From assembly GCA_900469965.1 (NCBI GenBank), contig UBZP01000001.1:1-64000 (forward strand): DNA of 64,000 nt, in the 5' to 3' direction. A program made the translations under genes and the position numbers. Of the stretch, positions 48,881-58,089 are shown piece by piece. The notes beneath the pieces were generated by a model, which saw only the letters and a list, made by a program, of their open reading frames with translations, did not search any database and was not told where the DNA came from. Source of the DNA: Hyphomicrobiales bacterium. Its GTDB lineage: Bacteria > Pseudomonadota > Alphaproteobacteria > Rhizobiales > Rhizobiaceae. Within the stretch, counting starts at the first letter, position 1; the number at the start of each line of letters is the position of its first letter.

Positions 48881-49110
48881 CTCGAAAATTCCCGTGCGGT
48901 GAGTTTTTCGCGGCCAATGGCAGAGGCGCCATTTGCCAAGTGCCTCATCGATATGGCATTAGCCGGGCAGATGGCAAATCATCCGCGCGAAAATTTGCCC
49001 ATCCATTGTTTATTCAGGAATAATCGCCATATGGGGCGCGTTACTATGGTGCAGGGCACACGCGGCTGAGCCGGCACGGGCCCTTTCGGGCCGCAACATC
49101 GAATTGGGTC

Positions 49111-49779
49111 ATGCTGACAACAGTCGCAGATACGCAGCACGTTGAGCATCCGGATGGCCGGGCGACGGAAGCATACCGCCGCGCCGCACGCCATTCGGCG
49201 CGCGTGCGCGTGCTCAAGATCGCGCTGCCCGTCATCGGCCTCCTGATCGCAGCGATCTTCGCCATCGTCTCCATCGTCAGCACCTATATTCCCGACGAGC
49301 TCGACGTGGAGAGCGCCACGATCGAGGACGGCAAGGTGGTGATGAAGAACCCGGCCATCGCCGGTCGCAACCGCGACGGCATCAGCTACTCGATGAAGGC
49401 CGACCGGGCGCTCCAGGACATGAAGAACCCGGACATCATCCAGCTGGAGAACATCAAGGCGCAGATGCCGGTCAACGACAAGATGATCGCACAGGTCGAC
49501 GCCGTCACCGGCATCTACGACCGCGGCCGCAACATCCTCGACATGACCGCGCCGTTCACCATTCGCCTCAATACCGGGCTCGAGGCCGCCTTCCGCGATG
49601 CCCATCTCGACATCAACGGCGGCCGCATGTCCACGCAACAACCCGTCACCATCCAGTCCAAGGAAGCTTCGATTGTTGCGCAGTCGCTGCGAATGACGGA
49701 TAAAGGGCGAACCGTCGTCTTCGAGGGAGACGTCGTCGTCAATGTCGATCCCGCCGCCATCCGCAACAGAGAGAAGTAG
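49111..49779 (+). CDS. lptC: LPS export protein LptC
   Basis: A 222-residue bitopic protein. One transmembrane helix (about 33-58) precedes a periplasmic beta-jellyroll (about 65-215) that passes LPS from LptB2FG to LptA. The wording DGISYSMKADRALQD and GRNILDMTAPFTI matches alphaproteobacterial LptC, longer at the N-terminus than the E. coli protein. It leads the run lptC-lptA-lptB. Confidence 0.9.
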   Translation: MLTTVADTQHVEHPDGRATEAYRRAARHSARVRVLKIALPVIGLLIAAIFAIVSIVSTYIPDELDVESATIEDGKVVMKNPAIAGRNRDGISYSMKADRALQDMKNPDIIQLENIKAQMPVNDKMIAQVDAVTGIYDRGRNILDMTAPFTIRLNTGLEAAFRDAHLDINGGRMSTQQPVTIQSKEASIVAQSLRMTDKGRTVVFEGDVVVNVDPAAIRNREK

Positions 49780-49786
49780 GGCCACG

Positions 49787-50350
49787 ATGTCCGCATTTTC
49801 TGAACCCGCGCAAAGACATGCCATCCTGCCGCTCCTCGCCGCCGGCCTCTTCCTGGCCGCAACAGCCGCGGGCGCGCAGGAAACCAAGAGCCAGCTGAAG
49901 GGGCTTCAGCTGTCCAACGACAAGCCGATCCAGATCCAGAGCGACAAGCTGGAGATCCAGCAGCAGTCCAACACCGCCCAGTTCAGCGGCAACGTCAAGG
50001 TGGTGCAGGGGACGACCACCCTGCAGGCCGGCAGCATGGTGGTGCACTATGCCGCCCAGGGCGGCGGCTCGATCTCGAGCGGCGATGCCGACATCGAGAA
50101 GATCGAGGTCGCCGACAAAGTCTTCCTGCAGTCGGGCACGCAGGAAGCCACCGCCGATACCGGCACCTTCAACCTCATCGACGAGGTGTTCGTGCTGAAG
50201 GGCGACAAGGTGGTGCTTTCGGAAGGCAAGAACGTTTTCGTCGGCTGCCAGTTGACCGTGCTGATGCGCACGGGCGAAGCCAAACTCGACGCCTGCGGCG
50301 GCCGGGTCATGATCCAGCTCGACCCCAAGTCCCGCAAAACCACGAACTGA
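49787..50350 (+). CDS. lptA: LPS transport periplasmic protein LptA
   Basis: A 187-residue periplasmic OstA-like bridge protein. A signal peptide (to AGA-QE, near 30) is followed by the jellyroll: PIQIQSDKLEIQQQSNTAQF, SGNVKVVQG and later VFLQSGTQEATADTG. It starts 7 bp after lptC and is followed 8 bp later by lptB. A downstream Cys pair (GCQLTV, DACGGR) is typical of rhizobial LptA. Confidence 0.93.
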   Translation: MSAFSEPAQRHAILPLLAAGLFLAATAAGAQETKSQLKGLQLSNDKPIQIQSDKLEIQQQSNTAQFSGNVKVVQGTTTLQAGSMVVHYAAQGGGSISSGDADIEKIEVADKVFLQSGTQEATADTGTFNLIDEVFVLKGDKVVLSEGKNVFVGCQLTVLMRTGEAKLDACGGRVMIQLDPKSRKTTN

Positions 50351-50358
50351 CGACGCCC

Positions 50359-51168
50359 GTGTCCCTCGTTTCGCTCTCCCGCATGTCGCGCCGCGTGAAG
50401 AAGGCCGAGCCGGTCATTCGGCGCACGGCCGACACGTCGCGTTATGAAGGCACCCTGATCGCCCGCAACCTGTCGAAGAGCTATGGCGGCAGGCGCGTGG
50501 TCAACGGCGTGTCGCTCGTCGTGCGCCGCGGCGAAGCGGTCGGCCTGCTCGGACCGAACGGCGCCGGCAAGACGACCTGCTTCTACATGATCACCGGTCT
50601 GGTGCCGGTGGACGAGGGCACGATCGAACTCAACGGCAACGACGTCACGACGATGCCGATGTATCGCCGCGCCCGCCTCGGCGTCGGCTACCTGCCGCAG
50701 GAGGCCTCGATCTTCCGCGGGCTGACCGTGGAGCAGAACATCCGCGCCGTCCTGGAAGTGCACGACCGCGACCGGGCGCGCCGCGAACGCAAGCTCGACA
50801 GCCTGCTTGCCGAATTTTCGATCTCGCACCTGCGCAAATCGGCGGCGATCGCGCTTTCCGGCGGCGAGCGCCGCCGGCTCGAGATCGCCCGGGCGCTGGC
50901 CACCGACCCCACCTTCATGCTGCTCGACGAGCCCTTCGCCGGCGTCGACCCGATTTCGGTCGCCGACATCCAGGCGCTGGTGCGCCACCTGACCTCGCGC
51001 GGCATCGGCGTTCTGATCACCGACCACAACGTCCGCGAGACGCTGGGCCTGATCGACCGCGCCTACATCATTCACGCCGGAGAGGTGCTGACGCACGGCC
51101 GCGCCAACGACATCGTCGCCAATCCCGACGTGCGCCGCCTCTATCTGGGCGACAATTTCAGCCTGTAG
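50359..51168 (+). CDS. lptB: LPS export ABC transporter ATPase LptB
   Basis: A 269-residue ABC ATPase. Walker A LLGPNGAGKTT (about 68-78), signature LSGGERRRLEIARAL, Walker B FMLLDEPFAGVDP and the switch His in ITDHNVRE are present. The first 25-30 residues are an extra basic N-terminus. Start: GTG at 50359 lies 8 bp after lptA; ATG at 50383 would remove eight residues. Neither has a clear ribosome-binding site, which suggests coupling to lptA. Confidence 0.95.
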   Translation: MSLVSLSRMSRRVKKAEPVIRRTADTSRYEGTLIARNLSKSYGGRRVVNGVSLVVRRGEAVGLLGPNGAGKTTCFYMITGLVPVDEGTIELNGNDVTTMPMYRRARLGVGYLPQEASIFRGLTVEQNIRAVLEVHDRDRARRERKLDSLLAEFSISHLRKSAAIALSGGERRRLEIARALATDPTFMLLDEPFAGVDPISVADIQALVRHLTSRGIGVLITDHNVRETLGLIDRAYIIHAGEVLTHGRANDIVANPDVRRLYLGDNFSL

Positions 51169-51602
51169 GAACAGCCTCGCCTTTTTGCGAACTTTCGTGC
51201 GCCCATGAATTTGCAGGGCTGGCGGCTGCCGTTTCCAGGGCGGGGTCACGGGATTTTCATGCGTTTGCGGCCGCCGGCGCGACGAAATTCACCTTATCGC
51301 GCAACGGCTGCTTGACCAAATCCGATAAAAAAGCAATTTTTGGGCCAGCCTGAATTTCGGGGTGAGATCGCAGGTCTTCCAACCCGAGGCCAAGGCGGCG
51401 GCACGGCCTTTCCGAGACGGGGTTTGGGACGGCGGGCCTGGGTGTTTGCTGCACCGCGCGCCCCTGACGGGGCGCTCAGAGGAGGCAGCGGAATTGTGAA
51501 CTGCGCAACATCTGCTTCGGAGATCTCGATCTCCGGAAACGATCGCGCCTGCGTACGGCGTCCTTGTTCAATCTTGAGCGACATGCGGTGCCGTAAGGGA
51601 GT
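51169..51602 (+). other. 434-bp intergenic region before rpoN
   Basis: There is no convincing gene. A TTGACC hexamer lies at 51312-51317 in an AT-richer stretch. A hairpin (GCGCCCC 51458-51464 with 51469-51475) lies about 130 bp before rpoN. The likely role is the rpoN promoter and leader; no sigma-54 box of the GG-N10-GC type was evident. Confidence 0.5.
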
Positions 51603-53192
51603 ATGAGCGTCCGCATGGCACTCGCAGCCAGCCTTCTTCTGCGGCAAAGCCAGTCTCTGGTGATGACGCCGCAACTGATGCAGTCGATCCAGCTGCTGCA
51701 GATGACGCATCTGGAACTGACGCAGTTCATCGAAAACGAAGTCGAGCGCAATCCCCTGCTCGAGCTGGCATCGGGCGACGATGCCGCCCGCGGCGGCGAC
51801 GACGTCGTTCATGCCGAAAGCGACTACTATTCCGTCAACGAGGAACGCCCAGCCGCAGGCGGCGAGACGGCCGGGGACGGCTATGCCGGCGACCTCTACG
51901 ATTCTGCGACGGCCGGCCGGACGGACAGCATGGCCGACTCCTTCGACACGAACATGGAGAACGTCTTTCCCGACGACGCCGGGCCGAAGACGGCGGACGC
52001 GCCGGAACTGCTCGGCCAGTGGAAGTCGATGCCGGGTGCTGCCGACGGCAGCGGCGAGGGCTACGACCTCGACGAGTTCATCGCGGGGCAGACGACGCTA
52101 CGCGACCACCTCGAGGCCCAGGTTCCGTTCTCGCTCAGCGCACCGGTCGACCGGCTGATCGCCAGGCACCTGATCGACCAGCTGGACGAGGCCGGCTACC
52201 TGAGTTCGAACCTGGCCGAGACCGCGCTGAAGCTCGGAAAGCCGCTGCAGGAGGTCGAGCGCGTTCTCGACACGCTGCAGCAGATGGACCCGCCCGGCGT
52301 CTTCGCCCGCACGCTTGCCGAATGCCTCGCGATCCAGCTGCGCGCCCGCGACCGCTTCGACCCGGCGATGGCCGCACTGATCGGCAACCTCGAGCTTCTC
52401 GCCCGTCGCGACTTCGCCACCTTGAAGCGGCTGTGCGGCGTGGACGAGGAAGACCTGATCGACATGCTGGCGGAGATCCGCAAGCTGGACCCGAAGCCGG
52501 GGACGCGCTTCCAGGCGGGCGTCAGCGAATCCGTCGTGCCCGACATCGTCGTGCGGGCCGCACCCGACGGCAGCTGGATCGTCGAGCTCAACCCCGACAC
52601 GCTGCCGCGGGTGCTGGTGAACAACGACTACTATGCCTCCGTCTCGCGCAAGTCGAAGCGGGCGAGCGACGACCAGGCCTTCCTGAACGAGTGCCTGCAG
52701 AACGCCAACTGGCTGACCCGGAGCCTGGACCAGCGCGCCAGGACGATCATGAAGGTCGCCACCGAGATCGTCCGCCTGCAGGACGCCTTCCTCGTGCACG
52801 GCGTCGACCATCTGCGGCCGCTGAACCTCAAGACGGTCGCCGAAGCCATCAAGATGCATGAATCGACCGTCAGCCGCGTCACGTCGAACAAGTACATGCT
52901 GACGCCCCGCGGCCTGTTCGAGCTGAAATACTTCTTCACCGTGTCGATCGGCGCCTCCGGCGGCGGCGATTCGCATTCGGCGGAATCCGTGCGTCACCGC
53001 ATCCGGACGATGATTGCCCAGGAGACCCCGGAAGACGTGCTCTCCGACGACGACATCGTGGACATCCTCAAGAAGGGCGGCGTCGACATCGCCCGCCGGA
53101 CTGTGGCGAAATACCGCGAGGCGATGAACATCCCCTCCTCCGTCCAGCGTCGCCGCGAGAAGCGGGCCCTGGCCAAGGCCGCCGGTTTCTGA
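51603..53192 (+). CDS. rpoN: RNA polymerase sigma-54 factor
   Basis: A 529-residue alternative sigma factor for nitrogen and other regulons. Region I is Gln/Leu-rich (LLLRQSQSLVMTPQLMQSIQ, 11-30). An acidic region II follows (about 55-140), then the core-binding domain, the helix-turn-helix (about 405-430, including STVSRVTSNKYM) and the RpoN box ARRTVAKYREAMNI near 495-508. AAGGGAG precedes the ATG at 51603. In rhizobia hpf and ptsN regularly follow. Confidence 0.97.
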   Translation: MSVRMALAASLLLRQSQSLVMTPQLMQSIQLLQMTHLELTQFIENEVERNPLLELASGDDAARGGDDVVHAESDYYSVNEERPAAGGETAGDGYAGDLYDSATAGRTDSMADSFDTNMENVFPDDAGPKTADAPELLGQWKSMPGAADGSGEGYDLDEFIAGQTTLRDHLEAQVPFSLSAPVDRLIARHLIDQLDEAGYLSSNLAETALKLGKPLQEVERVLDTLQQMDPPGVFARTLAECLAIQLRARDRFDPAMAALIGNLELLARRDFATLKRLCGVDEEDLIDMLAEIRKLDPKPGTRFQAGVSESVVPDIVVRAAPDGSWIVELNPDTLPRVLVNNDYYASVSRKSKRASDDQAFLNECLQNANWLTRSLDQRARTIMKVATEIVRLQDAFLVHGVDHLRPLNLKTVAEAIKMHESTVSRVTSNKYMLTPRGLFELKYFFTVSIGASGGGDSHSAESVRHRIRTMIAQETPEDVLSDDDIVDILKKGGVDIARRTVAKYREAMNIPSSVQRRREKRALAKAAGF

Positions 53193-53642
53193 CACCGGCG
53201 GTCGGACAACGGTTCCAATTGCCGAACAATTTGGCCCGGCTGCCGAAAGCCGCCCTCCCCCTACCTTCACGCAATCGTGCTTGCCGGCGAACGCCTGTGC
53301 GTGCAGCCGAACGCCGATGTAAACCAAGGCGTTAGGCCCGGCCGGCGGCCGGGCCCCGGTCGCGGCGGGGCGTTCGGCATGGAGGGCGGGACCCATTTTC
53401 CGTCTCCGCCGTTACTGCCTGCGACGAGAACGTGTCCGGCCTGTTCCGCCCGGCGCTGTTGACTCTCGGGAAAGGAAGGGATAGATGCCCGCCCCAATTC
53501 CAGCGAGAAGACAGGCCGGATCTGGTATGCCCGTTTTCCCCGGTACGACAGGCGATAAGGTGTTGCTCGCGTGAAGTGCTTGGATGACGGGTCCGGTTGG
53601 AATAGACTGTGGCACGCAAATCACAATCAGAGAGGAAGCTCC
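53193..53642 (+). other. 450-bp intergenic region between rpoN and hpf
   Basis: There is no supported gene. A very strong GC hairpin (GGCCCGGCC 53335-53343 with GGCCGGGCC 53347-53355) lacks a T run; it may end rpoN transcripts in a rho-dependent way or be a structural element. The AT-richer last 80 bp should hold the hpf promoter. Confidence 0.5.
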
Positions 53643-54218
53643 ATGAGTGTGCGTGTATCCGGCAAACATATGGAAATCGGCGATGCATTCCGGCTGCGAA
53701 TTGAAGAGCAGATCGGGGCGGCCGTAACCAAGTATTTCGATGGAGGATATTCGAGCCAGGTCACCGTGGAAAAATCCGGCTCCCGATTTAGCGCCGATTG
53801 CAAGGTTCACCTCGACACCGGGGCCGCCCTGCAGGCAAACGGCGAGGCGAATGACCCGATCATCGCGTTCGACGCGGCTTCCGATCGGATCGAAAAGCGC
53901 CTTCGCCGGTACAAGCGCAAGCTGAAGGACCACCACAACGGAAACGGCCATGACGTCTTTGCGGAAGTCGCCTATGCGGTCGTGGACGCCATACCGGATG
54001 ACACGGAAGAACTCCCGGCCGACTACGCACCGACCATCGTTGCGGAGAGCACGAAGAAGCTGAAGACCATGTCCGTTGCGAGCGCCGTCATGGCGCTCGA
54101 CATGACGGACGAACCGGTCCTGCTCTTCCGCAGCGTCGGCCAAGAGCAGCTCAACATCGTCTACAGACGGAACGACGGAAATATTGGCTGGATAGATGCA
54201 GCCAATATCAAAGGCTAA
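53643..54218 (+). CDS. hpf: ribosome hibernation promoting factor, long form
   Basis: A 191-residue long HPF. The N-terminal RaiA-type ribosome-binding domain (about 1-105) starts MSVRVSGKHMEIGDAFRLRI and includes the basic helix DRIEKRLRRYKRKLKDHHN. The C-terminal dimerisation domain (about 130-190) includes KTMSVASAVMALDMTDEPVL and RRNDGNIGWID. It would form 100S ribosomes in stationary phase. GGAAG precedes the ATG. A perfect inverted repeat spans codons near its 3' end. Confidence 0.94.
   Translation: MSVRVSGKHMEIGDAFRLRIEEQIGAAVTKYFDGGYSSQVTVEKSGSRFSADCKVHLDTGAALQANGEANDPIIAFDAASDRIEKRLRRYKRKLKDHHNGNGHDVFAEVAYAVVDAIPDDTEELPADYAPTIVAESTKKLKTMSVASAVMALDMTDEPVLLFRSVGQEQLNIVYRRNDGNIGWIDAANIKG
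54181..54208. repeat. perfect inverted repeat in the 3' end of hpf
   Basis: ATATTGGCTG (54181-54190) and CAGCCAATAT (54199-54208) form a 10-bp perfect stem with an 8-nt loop inside the last codons of hpf. A terminator-like hairpin follows 22 bp later. Confidence 0.9.
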
Positions 54219-54230
54219 AGTGGCAGGGGG

Positions 54231-54254
54231 AAGCGCCCGGGGGCTGGGCGCTTT
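54231..54254 (+). terminator. terminator-like hairpin between hpf and ptsN
   Basis: AAGCGCCC (54231-54238) pairs with GGGCGCTT (54246-54253) around a 7-nt loop, followed by TCC with only a short T stretch (CTTTCC). It is probably a partial terminator between hpf and ptsN. Confidence 0.55.
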
Positions 54255-54293
54255 CCGCTTCAATCCTTCACTGCGGCTCACGAGGACAAGAGA

Positions 54294-54758
54294 ATGGCAT
54301 TGGCAGGTTTGCTGCAGCAGAGTGCGATAATTCCGGCTATGAAAGCCAATTCGAAGAAGCAGCTACTTCAGGAACTGGCAATAAAAGCGGCGAAGATCAC
54401 CGGGCTTCCGGAACGCGAGATATTCGATGTCATCCTCCAGCGCGAGCGTCTCGGCTCGACGGGGGTCGGCAACGGCATCGCGATCCCGCACGGCAAGCTC
54501 AAGGAGCTGGATCAGATCACCGGCCTCTTCGCCCGCCTGGAGACGCCCGTGGACTTCGAGGCCCTGGACGACCAGCCGGTCGACCTGGTGTTCCTGCTGC
54601 TCGCGCCGGAAGGCGCGGGCGCCGATCATCTGAAGGCTCTTTCGCGCATCGCCCGGGTGCTGCGCGATCCGGCGATGGTCGCGAAGCTGCGCTCTTCGGA
54701 TTCGGCGACCGCGATTTACGCCTGCCTGAGCGAGGAACACGCGTCCAACGCCGCCTGA
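54294..54758 (+). CDS. ptsN: PTS-Ntr EIIA component
   Basis: A 154-residue phosphoacceptor protein of the nitrogen PTS. The phosphorylated His is His66 in GIAIPHGKL. Family segments LGSTGVGNGIAIPH and PVDLVFLLLAPEGAGADHLK are clear. It would receive phosphate from PtsP/PtsO and regulate potassium and nitrogen functions. It follows rpoN and hpf as in most proteobacteria. A GAGGACAAG stretch precedes the ATG. Confidence 0.96.
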   Translation: MALAGLLQQSAIIPAMKANSKKQLLQELAIKAAKITGLPEREIFDVILQRERLGSTGVGNGIAIPHGKLKELDQITGLFARLETPVDFEALDDQPVDLVFLLLAPEGAGADHLKALSRIARVLRDPAMVAKLRSSDSATAIYACLSEEHASNAA

Positions 54759-54784
54759 TCGGCGACCGGCCGCAGGCACGCAAC

Positions 54785-54808
54785 AGGGAGCGCCTGGCGC
54801 TCTTCCCT
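54785..54808 (+). terminator. probable terminator after ptsN
   Basis: GAGCGCC (54788-54794) pairs with GGCGCTC (54796-54802), with outer AGGG/CCCT pairs. The T content is low (TTCCCT). It lies 27 bp after the ptsN stop. Confidence 0.5.
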
Positions 54809-55025
54809 GAGGTCGGGGCGTTGTGCACGAGGCCCCGACAAGCCGACCTCACAGGCCGGCGCTGTCGCCTGCACCGCCCGCCGCTGTGGGACAGGAAAAC
54901 CGGCGGCTTTGTAGCAGCGGCTTGCCGGCTCTCGAAAATTCCATCGCATCAGCCTTTCGCCGGCACCCGCATTGCCGGATCAGGGAACGGCCCCGCGCGC
55001 GTTTGCGTCTTGCCGCCTTCGCCGC

Positions 55026-55059
55026 AAAGAAAAACCCGGCAGCCGCGAGGATGCCGGGT
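55026..55059 (-). terminator. rho-independent terminator after grpE
   Basis: An 8-bp perfect stem (ACCCGGCA, 55034-55041 with 55052-55059), followed on the minus strand by TTTTTCTTT. It lies 32 bp after the grpE stop. Confidence 0.88.
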
Positions 55060-55090
55060 CTCAAAGGTGTCGAGGACGCGTTCGGCGTTC

Positions 55091-55699
55091 TCAGGCCTGC
55101 TCGGGCTTGTCCCCGCCGGCGGCGACCTTCGGGCCGCCCTTGGACACGCCGACCATTGCCGGCCGCAGAACACGATCGCCGATCTTGTAGCCGTCCTGGA
55201 CGACCTGCAGCACGGTCCCGTTGGGCACGTCGGCGTTCGGAACCTCGAACATCGCCTGATGGAAGTTCGGATCGAACTTCTCGCCGACCGGCTCCAGCTT
55301 GCGCACGCCATGACGCTCCAGCGCGGTCAGCATCGCGCGTTCGGTCATCTCCACGCCTTCGACCAGCGCCTTCAGGCCGGCATCGCCCGCCTCGCGCGCC
55401 TCGGCCGGGATGGCATCGAGACCACGGCGCAGATTGTCGGAAACGGCCAGCATGTCCCGTGCGAAGCCGGAAATCGCATAGGACTTGGCGTCCTTGACGT
55501 CCCGCTCGGTGCGGCGGCGAAGATTGTCCATCTCGGCGGCAAGCCGCAGGTACCGGTCGCGCAGATCGGCGTTCTCGGCCCGCAGCTGCTCGACCGGATC
55601 GACTTCGGCCTCGGGTGCTTCGTTCTCTGGCGACACAGCGGCGGTCTCGGCCTCGTCATTGGCGGCTTCGGGGGCGTGCTTGCTGGTATCGTCGGTCAT
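55091..55699 (-). CDS. grpE: co-chaperone GrpE
   Basis: A 202-residue nucleotide exchange factor for DnaK. An acidic disordered N-terminus (about 1-45) precedes the long coiled helix [20 protein letters not shown] and the beta-wing domain with [10 protein letters not shown] and [28 protein letters not shown] precedes the ATG at 55699. It lies downstream of hrcA on the same strand but 245 bp away, so it probably has its own promoter. Confidence 0.96.
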   Translation of the reverse strand: MTDDTSKHAPEAANDEAETAAVSPENEAPEAEVDPVEQLRAENADLRDRYLRLAAEMDNLRRRTERDVKDAKSYAISGFARDMLAVSDNLRRGLDAIPAEAREAGDAGLKALVEGVEMTERAMLTALERHGVRKLEPVGEKFDPNFHQAMFEVPNADVPNGTVLQVVQDGYKIGDRVLRPAMVGVSKGGPKVAAGGDKPEQA

Positions 55700-55875
55700 G
55701 GTTTTCTCCGGATTGAGAAAGCGGCATGTCCCGGGATCGATGGCGATGCTCCGGGCCACACATGGGTTGAACGGGTGGAGCAGGCCGGCACACCCTTCAG
55801 GCAGCGCGGCGCTCCTTCATTCCCCAGCCGTCCGCGCAGCTTCAACCTGCGGGGACAATGAGAGGGAGTTGAGGC

Positions 55876-55906
55876 GGATATCGAGCTTCGCGGCGAAAAA
55901 ATCAAG
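55876..55906 (-). promoter_or_regulatory. possible heat-shock promoter for grpE
   Basis: On the minus strand CTTGATT (ending at 55900) and CTCGATATCC (55876-55885) are 14 nt apart, a partial sigma-32-like pattern; TTGATT with GATATC at 17 nt could also be read as a housekeeping promoter. It lies about 180 bp before the grpE ATG, which is far, so confidence is low. Confidence 0.3.
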
Positions 55907-55944
55907 GTCCTTGACCGAACTCGGCAAAATCGCGGGGCCGGGCG

Positions 55945-57024
55945 TCAGCGGGACAGCTGGGACATCAGCTGGGCGGTGTAGTCCACCATCGGCACGATGC
56001 GCGAGTAATTGAGCCGCGTCGGCCCGATCACGCCGACGGCGCCGACGATCCGTTCCTCGCCGTCGCGATAGGGCGCCACGATCAGCGACGAGCCCGACAG
56101 CGAGAACAGCTTGTTTTCCGAACCGATGAAGATCCGGACGCCCGGGCCGGTCTCCGCGAGGTTCAGGAGCTCGATCAGGCTGTCCTTCTTCTCCAGGTCG
56201 TCGAACAGCATCCGCAGCCGGTCGACGTCCTCGGCGCCGGCGAGCCCCTCCAGCAGGTTGGCCCGCCCGCGCACGATCAGGCGGGTCGGATTCGACGCGT
56301 CATTGCCGCCGGACCAAACGGCAAGCCCGCGCTCGACGAGGTCCTGCGAGAGCTGGTCGAGCTCCTGGCGGACGGTCTGGCGGAGCCGCTCCAGCTTGGT
56401 GCGCGCCTCGTGGATGGTGTTGCCGGCCAGATGGGCGTTGAGGAAGTTGGCGGCCTCGGTCAGCTGCGAATTGGTGGTGCCGACCGGCAGCTCGATGATG
56501 CGGTTTTCCACCTGGTCGTGATCACCGACGAGGACGACCAGCGCCTTGGTCGGCTCCAGCCTGATGAACTCCACATGCTTGAGGGCGGAATCGCTCTTGG
56601 TGGTGATGACGATGCCGGCGCCGCGCGACACCCCCGACAGCATGCTGCTCGCCTCCGTCATCATCGTCTCGACGCTCTGGCCGTGGCCGGGGCGATGAAC
56701 GTGGCGTTCGATCGAGGCCCTGTCCTCCTCCGAAACGCCGCCCACGCGCATGAACGCATCGACGAAGAAGCGCAGGCCCATCTGCGTCGGCAACCGCCCG
56801 GCGCTGACATGCGGCGAATAGATCAGCCCCAGCGCCTCCAGGTCGCTCATGACGTTTCGCACCGAGGCGGGTGAGAGCGAGATCGGCAGGATGCGGGACA
56901 GATTGCGGGACCCGAGCGGCTCGCCCCGCTCGAGGTAACTCTCGACAATCCGGCGGAAGATCTCGCCGGCGCGCTCGTCAAGCGATGCGTAGATGTCTGC
57001 TTCCGCGGGAGTCCTCAGTACCAT
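55945..57024 (-). CDS. hrcA: heat-inducible transcription repressor HrcA
   Basis: A 359-residue repressor of class I heat-shock genes that binds CIRCE. The N-terminal winged helix (about 8-85) includes RNLSRILPISLSPASVRNVM, and a GAF-like dimerisation core and a C-terminal domain ending GVIGPTRLNYSRIVPMVDY complete it. I see no CIRCE element (TTAGCACTC-N9-GAGTGCTAA) near hrcA or grpE here, so its targets are elsewhere. The ATG at 57024 has no clear ribosome-binding site. Confidence 0.95.
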   Translation of the reverse strand: MVLRTPAEADIYASLDERAGEIFRRIVESYLERGEPLGSRNLSRILPISLSPASVRNVMSDLEALGLIYSPHVSAGRLPTQMGLRFFVDAFMRVGGVSEEDRASIERHVHRPGHGQSVETMMTEASSMLSGVSRGAGIVITTKSDSALKHVEFIRLEPTKALVVLVGDHDQVENRIIELPVGTTNSQLTEAANFLNAHLAGNTIHEARTKLERLRQTVRQELDQLSQDLVERGLAVWSGGNDASNPTRLIVRGRANLLEGLAGAEDVDRLRMLFDDLEKKDSLIELLNLAETGPGVRIFIGSENKLFSLSGSSLIVAPYRDGEERIVGAVGVIGPTRLNYSRIVPMVDYTAQLMSQLSR

Positions 57025-57286
57025 GCCAATCAAACAAACGTTGTCGCTGGCCCGAATATAGGGGCGGCCACCGGCCCCGCACAAGAACAATTGCGCCGGA
57101 CCGGGGCGGCAACACCCTGAAATCGGCCACGCCGCCGCCTTGCCTTTCAGCAGGGACAGGGCGGCGGGAGGCGCACCCTTGCGCCGGTCCAGGCGAATGA
57201 AGTGGCCTCCATTCCGAAATCGATTTCGATTTTCCGGCCGATGCGGTAGAAGCGGCCGCAGATTTCAAGCGAACACGGAGTACACG

Positions 57287-58003
57287 ATGCGGCCGTCAGG
57301 CAGAAAGACCGATCAGATGCGCAAGGTTTCCTTCGAGCGCAGCTTCTCCAAGCATGCGGAAGGCTCGTGCCTGGTGAAGTTCGGCGACACCCATGTGCTC
57401 TGCACCGCGAGCCTGGAGGAAAAGACGCCGCCGTGGCTCCGAAACAGCGGCAAGGGCTGGGTCACCGCCGAATACGGCATGCTGCCACGCGCCACCGGCG
57501 AGCGGATGAAGCGCGAAGCGGCCGCCGGCAAGCAGGGCGGTCGCACGCAGGAGATCCAGCGCCTGATCGGCCGGTCGCTGCGCGCCGTCGTCGACCTCAC
57601 CGCCCTCGGCGAGCGGCAGATCACCATCGACTGCGACGTCATCCAGGCCGACGGGGGCACGCGCACGGCCTCGATCACCGGGGCCTGGATCGCGCTGAAC
57701 GACTGCCTGAAGTGGATGGAAACGCGCGGCATGATCAAGGTCGACAAGGTCCTGAAGGATCATGTCGCCGCGATCTCCTGCGGCATCTTCGCCGGCCAGT
57801 CGGTGATCGACCTCGACTATCTCGAAGATTCCGCGGCCGAGACGGATGCGAACTTCGTCATCACCGGCTCGGGCGGCATCGTCGAGATCCAAGGAACGGC
57901 GGAAGGCAAGCCCTTCACCGAAGAGGAGTTTGCGAGCCTGCTGGCGCTCGCCAAGGCCGGCATCGCCGACCTCGTCGAAATGCAGAAGCAGGCCATCGGC
58001 TGA
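57287..58003 (+). CDS. rph: ribonuclease PH
   Basis: A 238-residue phosphorolytic 3'-exonuclease that trims tRNA precursors. The phosphate site has [20 protein letters not shown] (about 69-88) with Arg86-type residues. [20 protein letters not shown] (about 114-133) is a family hallmark. ACGGAG precedes the ATG. It is divergent from hrcA and starts the plus-strand run rph-VOC-rdgB-hemW. Confidence 0.97.
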   Translation: MRPSGRKTDQMRKVSFERSFSKHAEGSCLVKFGDTHVLCTASLEEKTPPWLRNSGKGWVTAEYGMLPRATGERMKREAAAGKQGGRTQEIQRLIGRSLRAVVDLTALGERQITIDCDVIQADGGTRTASITGAWIALNDCLKWMETRGMIKVDKVLKDHVAAISCGIFAGQSVIDLDYLEDSAAETDANFVITGSGGIVEIQGTAEGKPFTEEEFASLLALAKAGIADLVEMQKQAIG

Positions 58004-58038
58004 GGGGTTGGGGGCCGACTGCCCCTTGCCCCCGATCC

Positions 58039-58076
58039 GCCCTTCGGGCACCTTCTCCCCGCAGGCGGGGAGAAGG
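58039..58076. repeat. rhizobial-type palindromic intergenic repeat
   Basis: A small GCCC-TTC-GGGC hairpin (58039-58049) is followed by a perfect 12-bp stem, CCTTCTCCCCGC (58051-58062) with GCGGGGAGAAGG (58065-58076), and a 2-nt loop. From memory this sequence class recurs between genes in Rhizobiaceae. It lies between rph and the VOC gene and may also act as a transcript-end or stability hairpin. Confidence 0.8.
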
Positions 58077-58089
58077 ACAGGAGGCGACG

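Larger units (their letters stand above)
54759..55090. other. 332-bp convergent region between ptsN and grpE
   Basis: There is no gene that I can support. It contains a probable ptsN terminator near its left end and the grpE terminator near its right end. The middle (about 54810-55020) shows no repeat or conserved motif. Confidence 0.6.

Noticed and set aside
53610-53630. Possible sigma-54 promoter (TGGCACGC) upstream of hpf
   Set aside because: The GC element 10 nt after the GG is missing, so the essential -24/-12 spacing is not met.
55700-57286. CIRCE operator near hrcA or grpE
   Set aside because: No TTAGCACTC-N9-GAGTGCTAA pattern was seen on either strand in the two gaps.
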